Origin: Distichodus sexfasciatus
Taxonomy: Eukaryota > Chordata > Actinopteri > Characiformes > Distichodontidae
DNA: 64,000 nucleotides
Reading direction: 5' to 3'
Assembly: GCA_032718565.1 (NCBI GenBank)
Contig: JAVGVS010000299.1
Coordinates: 248,001 to 312,000 of the forward strand
Shown here: positions 12,101-22,765 of the stretch, piece after piece
How the letters are laid out: each line of letters begins with the position of its first letter
Position numbering within the stretch: position 1 is the stretch's first letter
Made by a program: the position numbers and the translations under genes
Notes under the pieces: generated by a model
Databases searched by the model: none
Seen by the model: only the letters and a program-made list of their open reading frames with translations
Told to the model about the DNA's origin: nothing

Positions 12101-12177
12101 TTGGTAGCTGCCCTTTACACAATGTGCCCACTACACTCCTCTTTTTGCTGTCCTTTTTTACTGTCACAGTTCTCTGA
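9101..12177 (+). CDS. GPI-type hyaluronidase (HYAL2/HYAL3-like), probable pseudoenzyme
   Basis: Coding exons 9101-9631, 10259-10654, 11316-11405 and 11680-12177, all phase 0, give 504 aa. Glycosyl hydrolase 56 enzymes cut hyaluronan in lysosomes or at the cell surface. Family signs: an N-terminal hydrophobic signal (about 13-35), LGLYPYF (85-90), NGGLPQ (98-103), RCPAAE, GESAAMGAAGV (317-327), VVNVT and the EGF-like start CQGRGRCVRKK (373-382). The tail ends in a hydrophobic run (TTLLFLLSFFTVTVL) with no charged residue after it, typical of a GPI signal as in HYAL2. Compared with human HYAL1 numbering from memory, Asp129 is Arg134, Glu131 is kept (Glu136), Tyr202 is Ala207, Tyr247 is Ser255 and Trp321 is kept (Trp330). 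The disulphide cysteines are kept, so a folded but weak or inactive protein is likely. TGA TGA lies just upstream in frame, which supports the 9101 start. HYAL2 and HYAL3 orthology cannot be separated by eye. Confidence 0.93.
10085..10225 (+). mobile_element. tRNA-derived SINE in hyaluronidase intron 1
   Basis: An A-box-like GTAGTGGTCTAGTGGTAGGA is followed by a 3' part reading GGATTAGAGCATCCACTAAATGCC, the common fish SINE ending in which a 'GATAAGAGC-TCTGCTAAATG' word precedes the tail. It ends about 35 bases before the acceptor of exon 2. The 11468-11655 and 48600-48755 copies are of the same type. Confidence 0.65.
11094..11128. repeat. (TACA)n microsatellite
   Basis: About eight TACA units lie in hyaluronidase intron 2, directly after a (TCTA/TCTG)n stretch. 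Confidence 0.85.
11468..11655 (+). mobile_element. tRNA-derived SINE in hyaluronidase intron 3
   Basis: A box GTTGGTGGCCTAGTGGTAGG and B box GTGGGTTCGAACACG are well preserved. The body carries CCTGAGCAAGACCCCTAACC and the 3' end GGATAAGAGCGGCTGCTAAA plus TGTAAATGTAAA. It stops about 25 bases before the acceptor of the last exon. Confidence 0.85.
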
Positions 12178-12244
12178 TCTGATGAGAGGTGGGATGAAAA
12201 GATGACTCAATTTGGCCTTGATTTTGTATACTGGAACGTTTGAG

Positions 12245-12250
12245 AATAAA
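12245..12250 (+). terminator. Polyadenylation signal of the hyaluronidase gene
   Basis: AATAAA lies 68 bases after the TGA stop at 12175-12177. It is the first canonical signal downstream, so the 3' UTR would be under 100 bases. Confidence 0.65.
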
Positions 12251-15200
12251 AAGTCACCAATACTTAGACTCAGGGATTTCTTCAATGTTCTGCTCAGTGA
12301 GCAGTGAATAATAATCGTTAAAAAATTGAGGTTCTGGATGACTCATCGCAGTCATTAAATTCTTAATGAATATTCAGACATTTAGAAAGTAGGAATTGGA
12401 ATAAACATTAAATGGAAATTTTTGAGTGTTTTTCCCTCACTGCTTGATGTGGTAATATCTTGTTCAGCTACACTCCAAGTGTTTACCTGAGTGAAGATTA
12501 ATTTAGATTATTCTAAATGTGCTGAGAAGAAATAAACCACCTTGTGACCCTGGGAATGTGCGGGTTAAAGTGACGACCCACATCCATTTAGTGCATTGTT
12601 TGGTCAACTAACTCCCCTGAATAAACATGCAGAAACCTGCTTTTCATGCACATCTGCAAGTTCCTGATAGTGATTGAGCAACTCAAACAATGCACTGGCC
12701 CTGCAAAAAGCACATGACAAGCGTCATAAATTTCACTGAACCTTCAGTTGTTGGTCTTAAATTTGCATGACTCATATTCATTTAGTATGTTCCAGAAATG
12801 GAGAATTTTGTTGTTGTGGGTATCATACAACTTGTAAAAGAATTGTCTTATTGATCACCATTAACAATATGTTTATGACCATTCCAAAGAAACTTTATAT
12901 TTCTGATAATAAGAATAACTTTATTGCAACTGAAATAGGTTGGTTGCATCTTTGATTAATCCACATTTTGCTCAAAAACTGCCAGTGCATCATGGCCTTA
13001 TTGTTCTGCAGAAGAGAGTTGCACTTTCCTGGTTTGAATACCGGTCGTTGGTATCATGCTGGTGTCACAAGACTAGTTAGATCAGGAAGTACAGAAATAG
13101 TTTATGCATCAATCTGAACTTGCTGCATGTTGTTCTTTTAACAGCACATCACCACATGTGATTCATGTGTACAAATGGACTTTTACAAATATTTTTTATG
13201 TATTGATGCATTGCACTTTCAATTTTTTATTCGTTTAATGTAATGATGTATCTGTGGACTGTTTTGTACATATCAGGCTAAGCAGCAGATATATAGTAGT
13301 ATATAGTGGATGTTTATAAATATAAATATTGTACATTTAATAATAGATTGTAACTTGTGATTAGTGCACTGAACAATACTGGTCTTTTTTCTATTCTAAA
13401 CACATTTAGAAAGTCTGTAGAATTCCTAGTAAATACTGCACAGCACATAACAACCCACTTATTCTGAGTAATACATGCTTTTAGAAGATGTAAACCATTA
13501 AATGTGCGACAAGCAATGTGGTCCAGGAGGAAAATAACCTATTTATGTGCATGTAAGTGGACAACCATCCCTATATTTGGACAAGGTTGATAATTAAACG
13601 TGCATAAAACAAGTAAAAAATTACATGTAGTGGGATAGCTGGGACTTTTAAATCAAAATTATAGATCACTATTCTCTGGAGGTCCAGACAATATCTGTGT
13701 AAAGGTGTGTATAAATACAGTCCAATGATTTTGATCTGACAAAGTTAACAGAGATTAATAAAAACAAACTGTGTTTGACAAAATATGACTTTCCTTATTG
13801 GCTTCACATCATTAATCTCATTAAAGATTTTTTCTCTGTGTGCTTTATATAAACCAGTATTTATTTTGCTCAATTACATGGATTGCGCCCTCACTCCATT
13901 TAAGCAGCTTAACGTCTGACTGCCGGGCAGATTTATGCTAACTGCAAATCGTCAGATCATCGCACACAGGTCACGGGTCATTGTGCTCGCCCATCCGTGC
14001 AGTGCTGAGTGTTACATTTATGCAACCATGCACATGCTCCATCTTGATTTGAGAGAATACTTCAACTACACAAACAGAAATATGAATGCTGGTGTTTGCG
14101 TAAACAAAAAAGCAGGTACGTGAATAAAAGAGAACACTCATCCCCCCACCCCCCCACACACACACAAATCACAAAACCAACCATGTAAACTCGCACACGT
14201 ACACTCACAGACATGCATCTTGGGGCCGTTTGGAGAGCGATAAGTGCATCATCAGATTGGCTGAATGTTGCAGAACGGGTCAGCCAGTGCCCTCACCTCT
14301 ATCAGTCCATCTGTCCAAACTAACCTCTTTATCTCATGTTTAGTCTCGGGCTTATCTTTAATCGGGGACTGAGACACACAGCCAGCCACGTTTTCCGTGA
14401 ACCGAAAGCTTCATCTAAGCCATCTGCCACTGCAGGAAACAGCATAAACAATACTAAACAAAAATAATAAACATCAGTGGGTTGAGTTCAGGTTGAATTC
14501 ATAAGCATTATTAAAATGACAAACAAAAACTTTGATAAGTTTCTAGACTTTTACAAATAAAAAATATACTTGCAGTAATTAAAAATTGAGTTGTTTGATG
14601 TGCTAATGGTAGTACAATATGTTCTAGAAAATACAACATGTGCTGCGTGTGTTTGTCCATGTTAAGTGATGATTAGTGTCACAGTGGCCCTACAGTTGTT
14701 ACTTTCTGCACATATCTTACTGTATTTCAACTTTTTACCTCTTCATACTATAACTACACTGTTTTCTGTACGAATCACAGCCTTATTGGCATATCCTAAC
14801 ATTAGCCACTTTTCAATTCAATACCTGCAAATAAATTCATTTCACTTTCATCTTTCCTTTTTGTACACTGCTAAAAAAACATATCTTATTATTTTTCTAA
14901 CTTTTATTTGTTTTTAAATGTTTTAATTAAATCAATTTGACTGTACGTGGAAACTGTATAATGGTGTCTAACTACTCTCCTGTGTATTCCATTACTTGTC
15001 ATTAAGCGTATGTGTGTGAATGAAAACACTGGCTACAAGCCATCTTTTAACTGACAGAAAGGGACGCCCTCTTTGCCTTAAGTCTAATGTGGCGAAATAA
15101 CCATTTTCCCTCATAAACACACACACACACACACAATCATCTTTAATCAGTGAATAATAGTGTAGAGTATCACTGGGCAGGTGCAGCACTGAGCTGATGG

Positions 15201-15350
15201 GTCTGGGCTGTTGGTCAGAAAGAATGTGCCAAGAACTAGCCCGTAATTTACCTGGAATTGACTGAGCCTCTTGCTCAGTGCTGTTTACCTGCTCTCCTCA
15301 ACGTGGATCAGCACGTGGCTGCCATCTGAATTCACCTCATCTGCCTCCTG
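12251..15350. other. AT-rich intergenic region without a gene
   Basis: Only short open frames without family resemblance are present. I see no RNA gene and no recognisable transposon end until about 15353. Minor features are a C-rich/(CA)n run at 14142-14166 and a (CA)n at 15116-15135. Confidence 0.6.
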
Positions 15351-15352
15351 GC

Positions 15353-15470
15353 CAGTGTTGGAGAGTAGTTAACTAGAAATTGCAACACTACTAATTTATC
15401 TATTGATTTTTCAGTAGCTTTTTAGTAGTGAAGTTACTTAAAAAATGCTGTAGCTTTTCAAGCACAAAAA
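15353..15470. mobile_element. hAT-like miniature element end
   Basis: It starts CAGTGTTGGAGAGTAGTTAAC and continues with repeated AGTAG and GTTACTT words, the usual start of non-autonomous hAT elements in fish. No matching right end with the same target duplication was found; the CCACCTCTG end at 16519 has different flanks. Confidence 0.5.
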
Positions 15471-15853
15471 CACGGAGGCTGTCAATATTTCCAAGAAATT
15501 ACCAGCAAATACTGTCAATGCATTAGTTTTGCAACAGATCAGACCGTTTGTGATGCAATTTCAAAGAATAAGACATGTAAAGAATCATACACATTGGTAG
15601 GACATCTGGATAATCTTAACATGTCAGCATATTAGGTTGTTAAAACCTGTTAGTGGCATAATCCTAGCTAGATTAATAGATTAGCAGAACATTAACAGAC
15701 AGCAAATTGGGCTCGGATACTGGCTGTAGTATTAATTGCAAATTATTCAAGATTCATTTAATAAATGTATAGCAATCATTGAGTCACCATCCTTATCCTT
15801 CATAAAGATGACATTAGTTATTAAATTATGAAGATTACTTTAGGCTCTCAATT

Positions 15854-16439
15854 TACGGAAGCGTAATGCGTTCACTTGAGAAAAAATAATTCTGCTCTGT
15901 TTTTCCGAATTAACGAGGTAGTTTTCATGTTTAAAAAAACAAAAAAACCCAAAACTAATAACAATGCCATCTATGTTACTTAATGCTGCAAGTATTAAGC
16001 CAACATAGTCTATTCTATTTATTGCACTAAGGTTTTTATCTGAGTATTTTTATTTAAGCTTTAACTATATTTTTGGGTACTATTCTCTATTGTTCTGTCC
16101 TTGCGTCTTGTGAATTGTGCAGTCGTGATGTGAGAAATTTCCTCCGGGATGAATAAAGTTTCTGATTCTGAAGTATTTCCCAGTGTCTCAAACCCAAACC
16201 AAAATTAAACTGGATTAATATAAGGTGTGACATTATTGCAGTGAAATCGAGCTCCAAAGTAGGCGAAATGAGAGCTTTTTTTTTTTTATTATTATTATTT
16301 TTTTTTTTTACATGAAATCTGTATCTCGTTAATTCCGAAAAACAGAACTTTTTTTTTCTTTTAACATGAAAACTATCTCGTTAATTCGGAAAAACAGAGC
16401 CGATTTTTTTTTCTCAAGTGAACGCATTACGCTTCCGTA
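15854..16439. mobile_element. Long-TIR miniature transposon carrying a LINE tail
   Basis: The left end TACGGAAGCGTAATGCGTTC (from 15854) is mirrored at the right end (to 16439) by the reverse complement ending GAACGCATTACGCTTCCGTA. The inverted arms run on for about 80 bases and include AAAAACAGAGC/GCTCTGTTTTT and the GTTAATTC/GAATTAAC words. The right arm holds the ATCTCGTTAATTC-GAAAAACAGA unit twice. Between the arms lies a LINE-like tail (TGTTCTGTCCTTG, then TGAATAAAGTT), also seen at 43260-43350, so an insertion within an insertion is likely. Confidence 0.8.
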
Positions 16440-16519
16440 TTTTTACTTGAGTGGAACTTAAGCAAAGTAAAGATACTTTTATACTTAATTACATTTTTTC
16501 AGTACTTTTTCCACCTCTG
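16440..16519. mobile_element. hAT-like right end
   Basis: The sequence TACTTGAGTGGAACTTAAG and TACTTTTTCCACCTCTG is the usual 3' end of the fish hAT miniature family also found complete at 59858-60589. The left part is missing or displaced by the neighbouring element. Confidence 0.55.
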
Positions 16520-16557
16520 TTTTAATCATAAGCAGCTTGTAGAAGATAGGACTAAAT

Positions 16558-16700
16558 GGAGACGGATGATTCGCTGTGGCGACGCCTGAAGGGAAAAGCC
16601 GAAAGAGGGGGAGGAGGAGGAGGAGGAAGAAGAAGAAGAAGAAGAAGAAGAAGAAGAAGAAGAAGAAGAAGAAGAAGAAGAAGAAGAAGAGAAAAAAGCT
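16558..16700 (+). mobile_element. V-SINE 3' end with a long (GGA)(GAA)n tail
   Basis: TTCGCTGTGGCGACGCCTGA followed by AAAAGCCGAAAG matches the 3' end of DANA/V-SINE elements as I remember it. It runs into GGA repeats and then about 22 GAA units (16624-16690). The tail makes open frames of poly-Lys, poly-Ser or poly-Phe type that are not genes. Confidence 0.7.
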
Positions 16701-17330
16701 CCCGTCCACTTGTAAAGAGGTGGTAGACCTGCGCAAGGCTGGAGACACACTTCCGTTTGATTTTGAGAGTGAGAAAGGAAGCGGGTTAGATAAAAGTCAC
16801 AACACTGGAGGCCATCCTGAAGGCAGAACAATGGTCCAATCAAGATGGCTAAACAGAGAGCTAAACAAAGGTAGTAAGATTTTTTTTCTAAGCTAGACCA
16901 CCTCACAGCATTCACGTACGGTGTAAAGCGTGCGGGTTAAAACCTGTAAAAGCATATGAATGAAACTTAATTCCACTTTAGAATTTTCTTTAATGGAATT
17001 GAGTGCGCTTGTGGATGCTGTTCAAAGTTTGCTTCCATTTGAATAATTGAATAAGACGAAAAGTATTTAAAAGCCATTTTTCACTGATCTCTCCATCAGT
17101 CTACATCAATGTGCTGCCCACATGAGGCTACTTCCTGTTAGCTCTTTTTATCCCAACTGTATTTATAAAAGAAAGAAGGCATTGCAGTTATAGTAGATAC
17201 ATTCTTACTCACCTGTAATCCTTGTATCAACATGTAACTCACTGTTAACTTAATTAAGCTGCCACAAATGTCATATCCAAACTGTTTTTGAATATCAATT
17301 GGGTAATAGTAAAAGTAACATACTAATATT

Positions 17331-17655
17331 CATTCATTATCTGAACCGCTTAATCCCAACTGGGGTCACAGAGGGACCGGGAATTTGCGGGCGCAAGGTG
17401 GGAGACCAACCCTGGGCAGGCGCCAACACACCGCAGGGCACACACACTCACAATCACATTCACACCGCCAATTAACCTATATTACATGCCTTTGGACTGT
17501 GGGAGGAAACCGGAGCACCCTGAGGAAACTCACGCGAACACGGGGAGAGCATGCAAACTCCACACAGAAAGGCCCCACGGCCGACCCGGGCCTCGAACCC
17601 AGGACCTTCTCGCTGTGTGGTGGCCGCGCTAAACACTGCGCCAACATGCCACCCC
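17331..17655 (-). mobile_element. Complete V-SINE with 11-bp target duplication
   Basis: In + orientation it starts with the tail (CATTCATTATCTGAACCGC) and ends with the tRNA head (CTCGAACCCAGGACC, then GCGCCAACATGCCACCCC), so the element reads on the minus strand. The flanks repeat ATACTAATATT exactly at 17320-17330 and 17656-17666. The conserved core (GGGAGGAAACCGGAGCACC, GAGCATGCAAACTCC) is well kept, suggesting a fairly young insertion. Confidence 0.88.
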
Positions 17656-17666
17656 ATACTAATATT

Positions 17667-19318
17667 AACTTCTAATATTCATTCATGACAGTCCAAGTTT
17701 TAGATTAATAATCACTGGTTAACTAAGTGCTGAACAAAAACTTTTAATGATGTAGGTATTTAAGCAGTCCCTCCAGGATTTCACGGGCCTTTTTTGAGAT
17801 TGAGATAATGATTCTTTAACAATGAATTAAAATGAATGAAACAAACCCACTATTTTTATTAGCCATCAATTATTTAGTTATTTTTGAAGGTAAATGTGAG
17901 GCATTCTTATTGGTCAAAATTGCACGATAGTAATGAATTTGTGGGATTGGCTGAATTTGCATTAATAGTTGTGATCACATCACGAAATCCTGGAAGGTCT
18001 GATTTAAGACTTTGTGTTTTGTTGTATAAAAGTCAAAGAACAGTAAAATTTGGATTACAGTGAATAACAGCTCAGAAATTATGGTTTATCACCAAATCTC
18101 CCTCTTATGTTTAATTACTTAAAGTGACACAAACCATCAGTTAAGCGAGTAAAGATCAACCGTCATCACAAATTTAGATGTTTTAAACTGGGTGTGGCAC
18201 ACAACCATTCAAAGAACTTAGGAACTGTTCCAAATTTTTGCTCAGTTTTAAGGAAAAACTGATTTCTTACTCAAGCTTATACCTAAAGTTTTACAAACAG
18301 CCCAAACCTGCAAAGAAAGGTCACTGGCAAGACACATCTCTGTATCATTCTAGCAAATTTATTATTATATTTCATACTTTAAAACATACATTAATGCTAG
18401 ACAAACTCTTTGAGAAACTTTAAGGGTTTTACAAGCAAAGGACGGACAGAGAGAAAGAGAGAGACACTGGACTGGAGAGAAGAAAGGGACTGTTCCGCAC
18501 TCCTATTTCTTATAAACCCTCCACTCCATTCCTTCCTTTCCGTCTCTTTCACTACCTTCCACTTCAATTATCTGTCCGGAAGCTGCTGACCCGCCGCACC
18601 TCACATGTCATGGAACCCTCATCTTCGCCGTCACCTTGGCAACACAGAGTCCGCAGCCCTTAGGGTGATTAACAGAACGAGTGTGTTAGAGCTCATCAGT
18701 GGTCACTGTGGAAACAGAACCCATACGGGAGGGGGCGGGGGTGGGATACATAGCATCCAATCTGTAGACACGCAAACTCCCAGAACAAACATGAACAGAA
18801 AATGGCTTCTAGTCAAAATTTCCAAACGGAGAAATACTGATGCCACACTTCCTCCCTCTCTAGAGAACAGCCTTGAGGCCTTCCAAAGCCGGGAAGTGAT
18901 CCAGTAAACGTCACCAACTCCTACCTCAAAAAACGAATACATACATCCACATTATTGAAACACACTTTATAAATAGCCCCAACAATGTTATTAATGCATT
19001 CAGAAAGAGAGACGGCAAGAGAAACAGCGCCTCTTTGTGGTTATGTGTAATGGACGGAGCTCAGCGAAATAAGTACGTTTTTTCCTTTCCCCTGCCAATG
19101 ATCCTGCAGGGGAGGAGCCAGGACATGAGGAAGGGCAAACACCGGGTCGTCTCGAAGGGGAGCAGCTCTGGCAGAGCGTTGCTAAGAGACACAATCGTTA
19201 GCAAAGTGATTCGTTTGCGCGGTAAATAGCGGTGGGCTGCAGAGGGCGGAGTTTTGTTGCAGAGCGTGTTCTGCAGTTTTGTTGTGGTTGGACTTGCGGC
19301 TTGTTGCATTGCGAGGTG
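17667..19318. other. Intergenic stretch and probable borcs6 3' UTR
   Basis: No coding gene is recognised. The part nearest 19318 is downstream of the borcs6 stop on the minus strand and should include its 3' UTR. I could not pick one polyadenylation signal with confidence. Confidence 0.5.
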
Positions 19319-22300
19319 CTACTTGCAGACGCCTTCCAGAGCATCCAGCGTGCGCTTGATGTCTCTGATCTGAGCTGCGAGCGTCTGAATTGGCTGCATG
19401 GAACGGTCCAGTTCCTCACACCGTGCCATCAGTGTGTACATTCCCTACACAAATACGCACACACATTAAAGTGAATACAAGTATTAACTTAATGAAATTA
19501 AGAACAAAAACACCTTTAAAATAATAAGAATAAAATAATTATGGAATTAGGCATGTCCATACCTTTATACTCATATCCACAGACTCCCCCAAACTGTCCA
19601 CAGAGTCTCTGTATGTCTGAATATAGCCCACACTCAGAGCAGTCATCTACAGAGTGATAGAGGAGAGACATAGAGAAATACATATATTTTATTAATACAA
19701 TTTATAATTCAGACAATAACTGGACAACAGCTTGGGGGGGTGGGGGTGGGGGGACAAGGTCCTAAACCTTCTTCCAGGGAGACTGGCTCTGTAATTTGCA
19801 AATGGAAGTACTGTCTTACCACTTGTGACAATTTAGCTACCTAATTTAGGCAGTTAGTAACAGCTAGGGAGTTTGCCCCGTGACCAGAAGGTCTCTGGTG
19901 AACATACCACTGAAGTACTCATGAGCAAAGCACCGTTCCCAAGTACTGCTCCCCAGGCACTGCCCATCAGCTTCCCACTGCTCCTTCATGGATACGTCAC
20001 AAATAATCACTCACTTTGACTTTCAATGATTTTAGAATGTAATTTAATGTTTTAACAAATACTAAGATCTGCAGATATATGTGAGAGGTGTTCGTGTGTT
20101 CACTAACATTCTGGATTGTTCCATTGAGACTGCGTAGCATCATCTCCACACTGTGTGCAACCTCCTGTGTATGTTTGTGCAGGTCCAATAGAACGGATGG
20201 GTCTATGGGGGGGATATCGGCAGGTCTGCGCAGTGACCCTCGACCTCGAACCACTGGGCCTGAGCTGTCCGCTGCACGGGTTACAGAGAGAGAAAGAGAG
20301 AGAGTGAGATGTCATATACAAATCCTCAGTGCACACCAACACCGCTGGACACATCTCCAGCACCCTAAAGAAAACACTCACAGTCTGTGTCCAGGCTGGG
20401 CCGAGAGCTCATCTTGATCTTCTGCTCCAGGTTCTTGGTAATGAAGTGTGTGAGATCTCCGTCGCGGCTCACCGTGCCCTCCAGTTCCAAGGCGCTGGAG
20501 ATGGTGGCCCTGCGCCCTTCGGCCTGCCCCCCTCTGGCCCCTGTTCCGCGTGAGCCGCCCCCACACGCCTCGCTGATTCCGTCCAGGCTCTTACTGTCCT
20601 GCATTCCCCGGACTACGCGCTCCCGGTCCCGCTCTGGAGCCGAACGCACCCTCACCTCCGCCATCACGTGGGTAGGGCACGGCCAGTCATCAGGCTCCGG
20701 CAGTGCGGGTGGAGGTGTCGAATTGGCGGGAGGAGCTGGCACCAGGGGTGGAGCCTGATCAGGTGGAGTGGTTTGTTCCTCAGTGGAGTTTTCTGTCACT
20801 GGCTGGGAAGCAAATACAGTAGTTATTCAAATGTAAATAAACACAACTGGGCGACAAAACGATCGCAATCATTTTTGAGATTTTTTTCAATACTGATAAG
20901 CTAAGGGCTTAAAGTTCTAAAAAGTGAAACAGAGAGCACATGCGTCTAAAAACACCAGTAAATATAATACCGGAGCAGCAGCCAACCAATGTTTCAATTT
21001 CAGCTTGCAACCATCAAGAAGTTACCATTATGGCAAAAACGATAGGAAAAAATAATGTTATCATCACCCAACTCTAAGAACAAAGGTAGAGTTCAGATGG
21101 GGACAGCTTACAGAAAACTGACTAACTAAAAACCCTATTAGGGCCCTATGATTTCCGCGATGCAGAAAACGCGGACGAAATCGCAGAATTCAACAAATAA
21201 AATGGAATCTGTTGTAAAACGCGGAATGTCGTATAATTCGCTGATATCGGTGTGTCGGCAAAGCAAAGCAATGGTTTCTAATCAATTTTGGCCACTGCAG
21301 CCCCCTGTACGTGTTACCTGTTGAGGCGGGACTCAGCTTTCCACACACACAAACACACAGAGGGGAAAAAGTCAACGGTCAGCTATGGCGAAGAGGCTCA
21401 CTGAAACACCCAGGTCCTCAAAAAAATTACGGAATTCGAGTGTTAGTGCTAAGTTTTGTGTGAAAAATTGAATGTTTTTTGTTGTTTACAGGTAAATTTT
21501 TTACCAAAGCAGAAAATGTTCTGCTAAACCCCAGCACTTTGTTGAAGTTGAATAAGTCATTTAATGTGATTTTTTTTTCTATTGCATTGTTCTTTTTTCC
21601 CATCCACTCCATAATTAGACACTTTTTAGATGAAAATATGATTATAACATAAAACATGGAATTCAGAAGAATAAAAATGGAAAAAACTGAATTCAGGAAA
21701 AAATAAAACGGAATTTAGGAAAAAACTAAATGGATGTCTTCTCTGATAACCTTCTAGTCTAAGCTTATCATGACCGTTGGAAGCTGGAGTCTAATTTGTA
21801 TTTATTAATTTGGACATCTATATAGATTGTTCGATTTTGTGGTATTTAACGGGCATGTTCATCTAGGGTATTAATGATTTCTGAATGACAGGGATTTACT
21901 TTTTCCTCAAAGTTGGGCTTAAGGTACCTTGCTCAGATGTCCTACTATGTCAGCTCTGTTACTTTTCCAGCTTTTAACCTCAACGTGGATTTAAAACCCC
22001 CAAATTTCTGGGTGGCATCAAAGATTTTAAGCCTTTTAGACCACTACAGCCCCACTGTCCTCTTCAGCTAATGTGCTACATTATGTGTTACAAAAGTTAA
22101 AGCACTAATCTCTGAGGTGTTGAGGCCCTCCAGGACTTGAATTTGAGATCTCTTCACAAACCATATACCTCATGCCTCTGTTTTCACATTTTCACAAAAA
22201 CGTCTCATACGTTCAGGAGCCAAGCTGAATCCTTAGGAATTTAATAATATGAAAATTCAGGGGGCCTCACCTGCTTCGAAATATGTGCTGTAATCTGATG

Positions 22301-22765
22301 ATCCTCATTATTTTTCACTGTTTCATCATCTCTTTCATTCTGTTGTTTATACTGGTTTCCATCCACTCCTTCCCTTCCATCACTGACTTGAGTGTGTGGT
22401 GGAATCCCCCTGTCCGTGTCTGAACAGTCTATGTATGTTGGTTGTGAGTGTGCTGTGCATTCAACAAGTGACTCGTCTGCACATGGGGGACTTTCACAGG
22501 TGGTGTGTGTGTTGGCATGAGGTGCTGAGTTGGTGTGTGTTTTTCTGAACACTGCATCTGGATTCTGAACTGCATGTCTCTGAAAGTCTGAAACAGTCTC
22601 TAGCTTGTCATCTTGCTCCAGGCAAGCTTCTCCTTCTTGAAACTTCAGCGCCTGTGTGGTGGAGTTCCCAGCGTCCGTCCAGTCAGCCGCCTCTGGAGAG
22701 TCCGAACTGTCCACCCCATTGGTTGCCTCCTGCCCATCTTGGCCAATCCCAGGGGAGTGGCTCAT
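19319..22765 (-). CDS. borcs6: BLOC-1-related complex subunit 6 (lyspersin)
   Basis: Coding exons in transcript order: 22765-22271, 20802-20382, 20271-20108, 19646-19563 and 19444-19319, giving 429 aa (the human protein is about 357 aa). BORCS6 is a subunit of BORC, which sits on the lysosome surface, recruits ARL8 and couples lysosomes to kinesins for movement to the cell periphery. The diagnostic part is the C-terminal third: PPIDPSVLLDLHKHTQEVAH (from about 325), MTALSVGYIQTYRDSVDSLG (361 on) and CEELDRSMQPIQTLAAQIRD, predicted helical. The first 165 residues are acidic, polar and low in conservation, and account for the extra length. Exon 2 is rich in Pro, Arg and Gly and GC-rich. Junction phases are 0, 1, 0, 0. 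A SINE lies in the intron between exons 3 and 4. Confidence 0.95.
19855..20010 (+). mobile_element. Degraded tRNA-derived SINE in borcs6 intron 3
   Basis: The body words ACTGAAGTACTCATGAGCAA, AGTACTGCTCCCC and CACTGCTCC followed by AAATAATCACTCAC place it in the 530-835 family. The tRNA head is decayed. Confidence 0.65.
21137..21725. mobile_element. hAT-like miniature element in borcs6 intron 1
   Basis: It opens with GGGCCCTATGATTTCCGCG and GCAGAAAACGCGGACGAAAT, the start of a common fish hAT-type repeat, and closes with several CGGAATTTAGGAAAAA-like units. The exact ends and target duplication are unclear. Confidence 0.55.

Noticed and set aside
16485..16915. Open frames of poly-Ser, poly-Phe or poly-Lys type on both strands
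   Set aside because: They are produced by the GGA/GAA repeat tail of a V-SINE, not by a gene.
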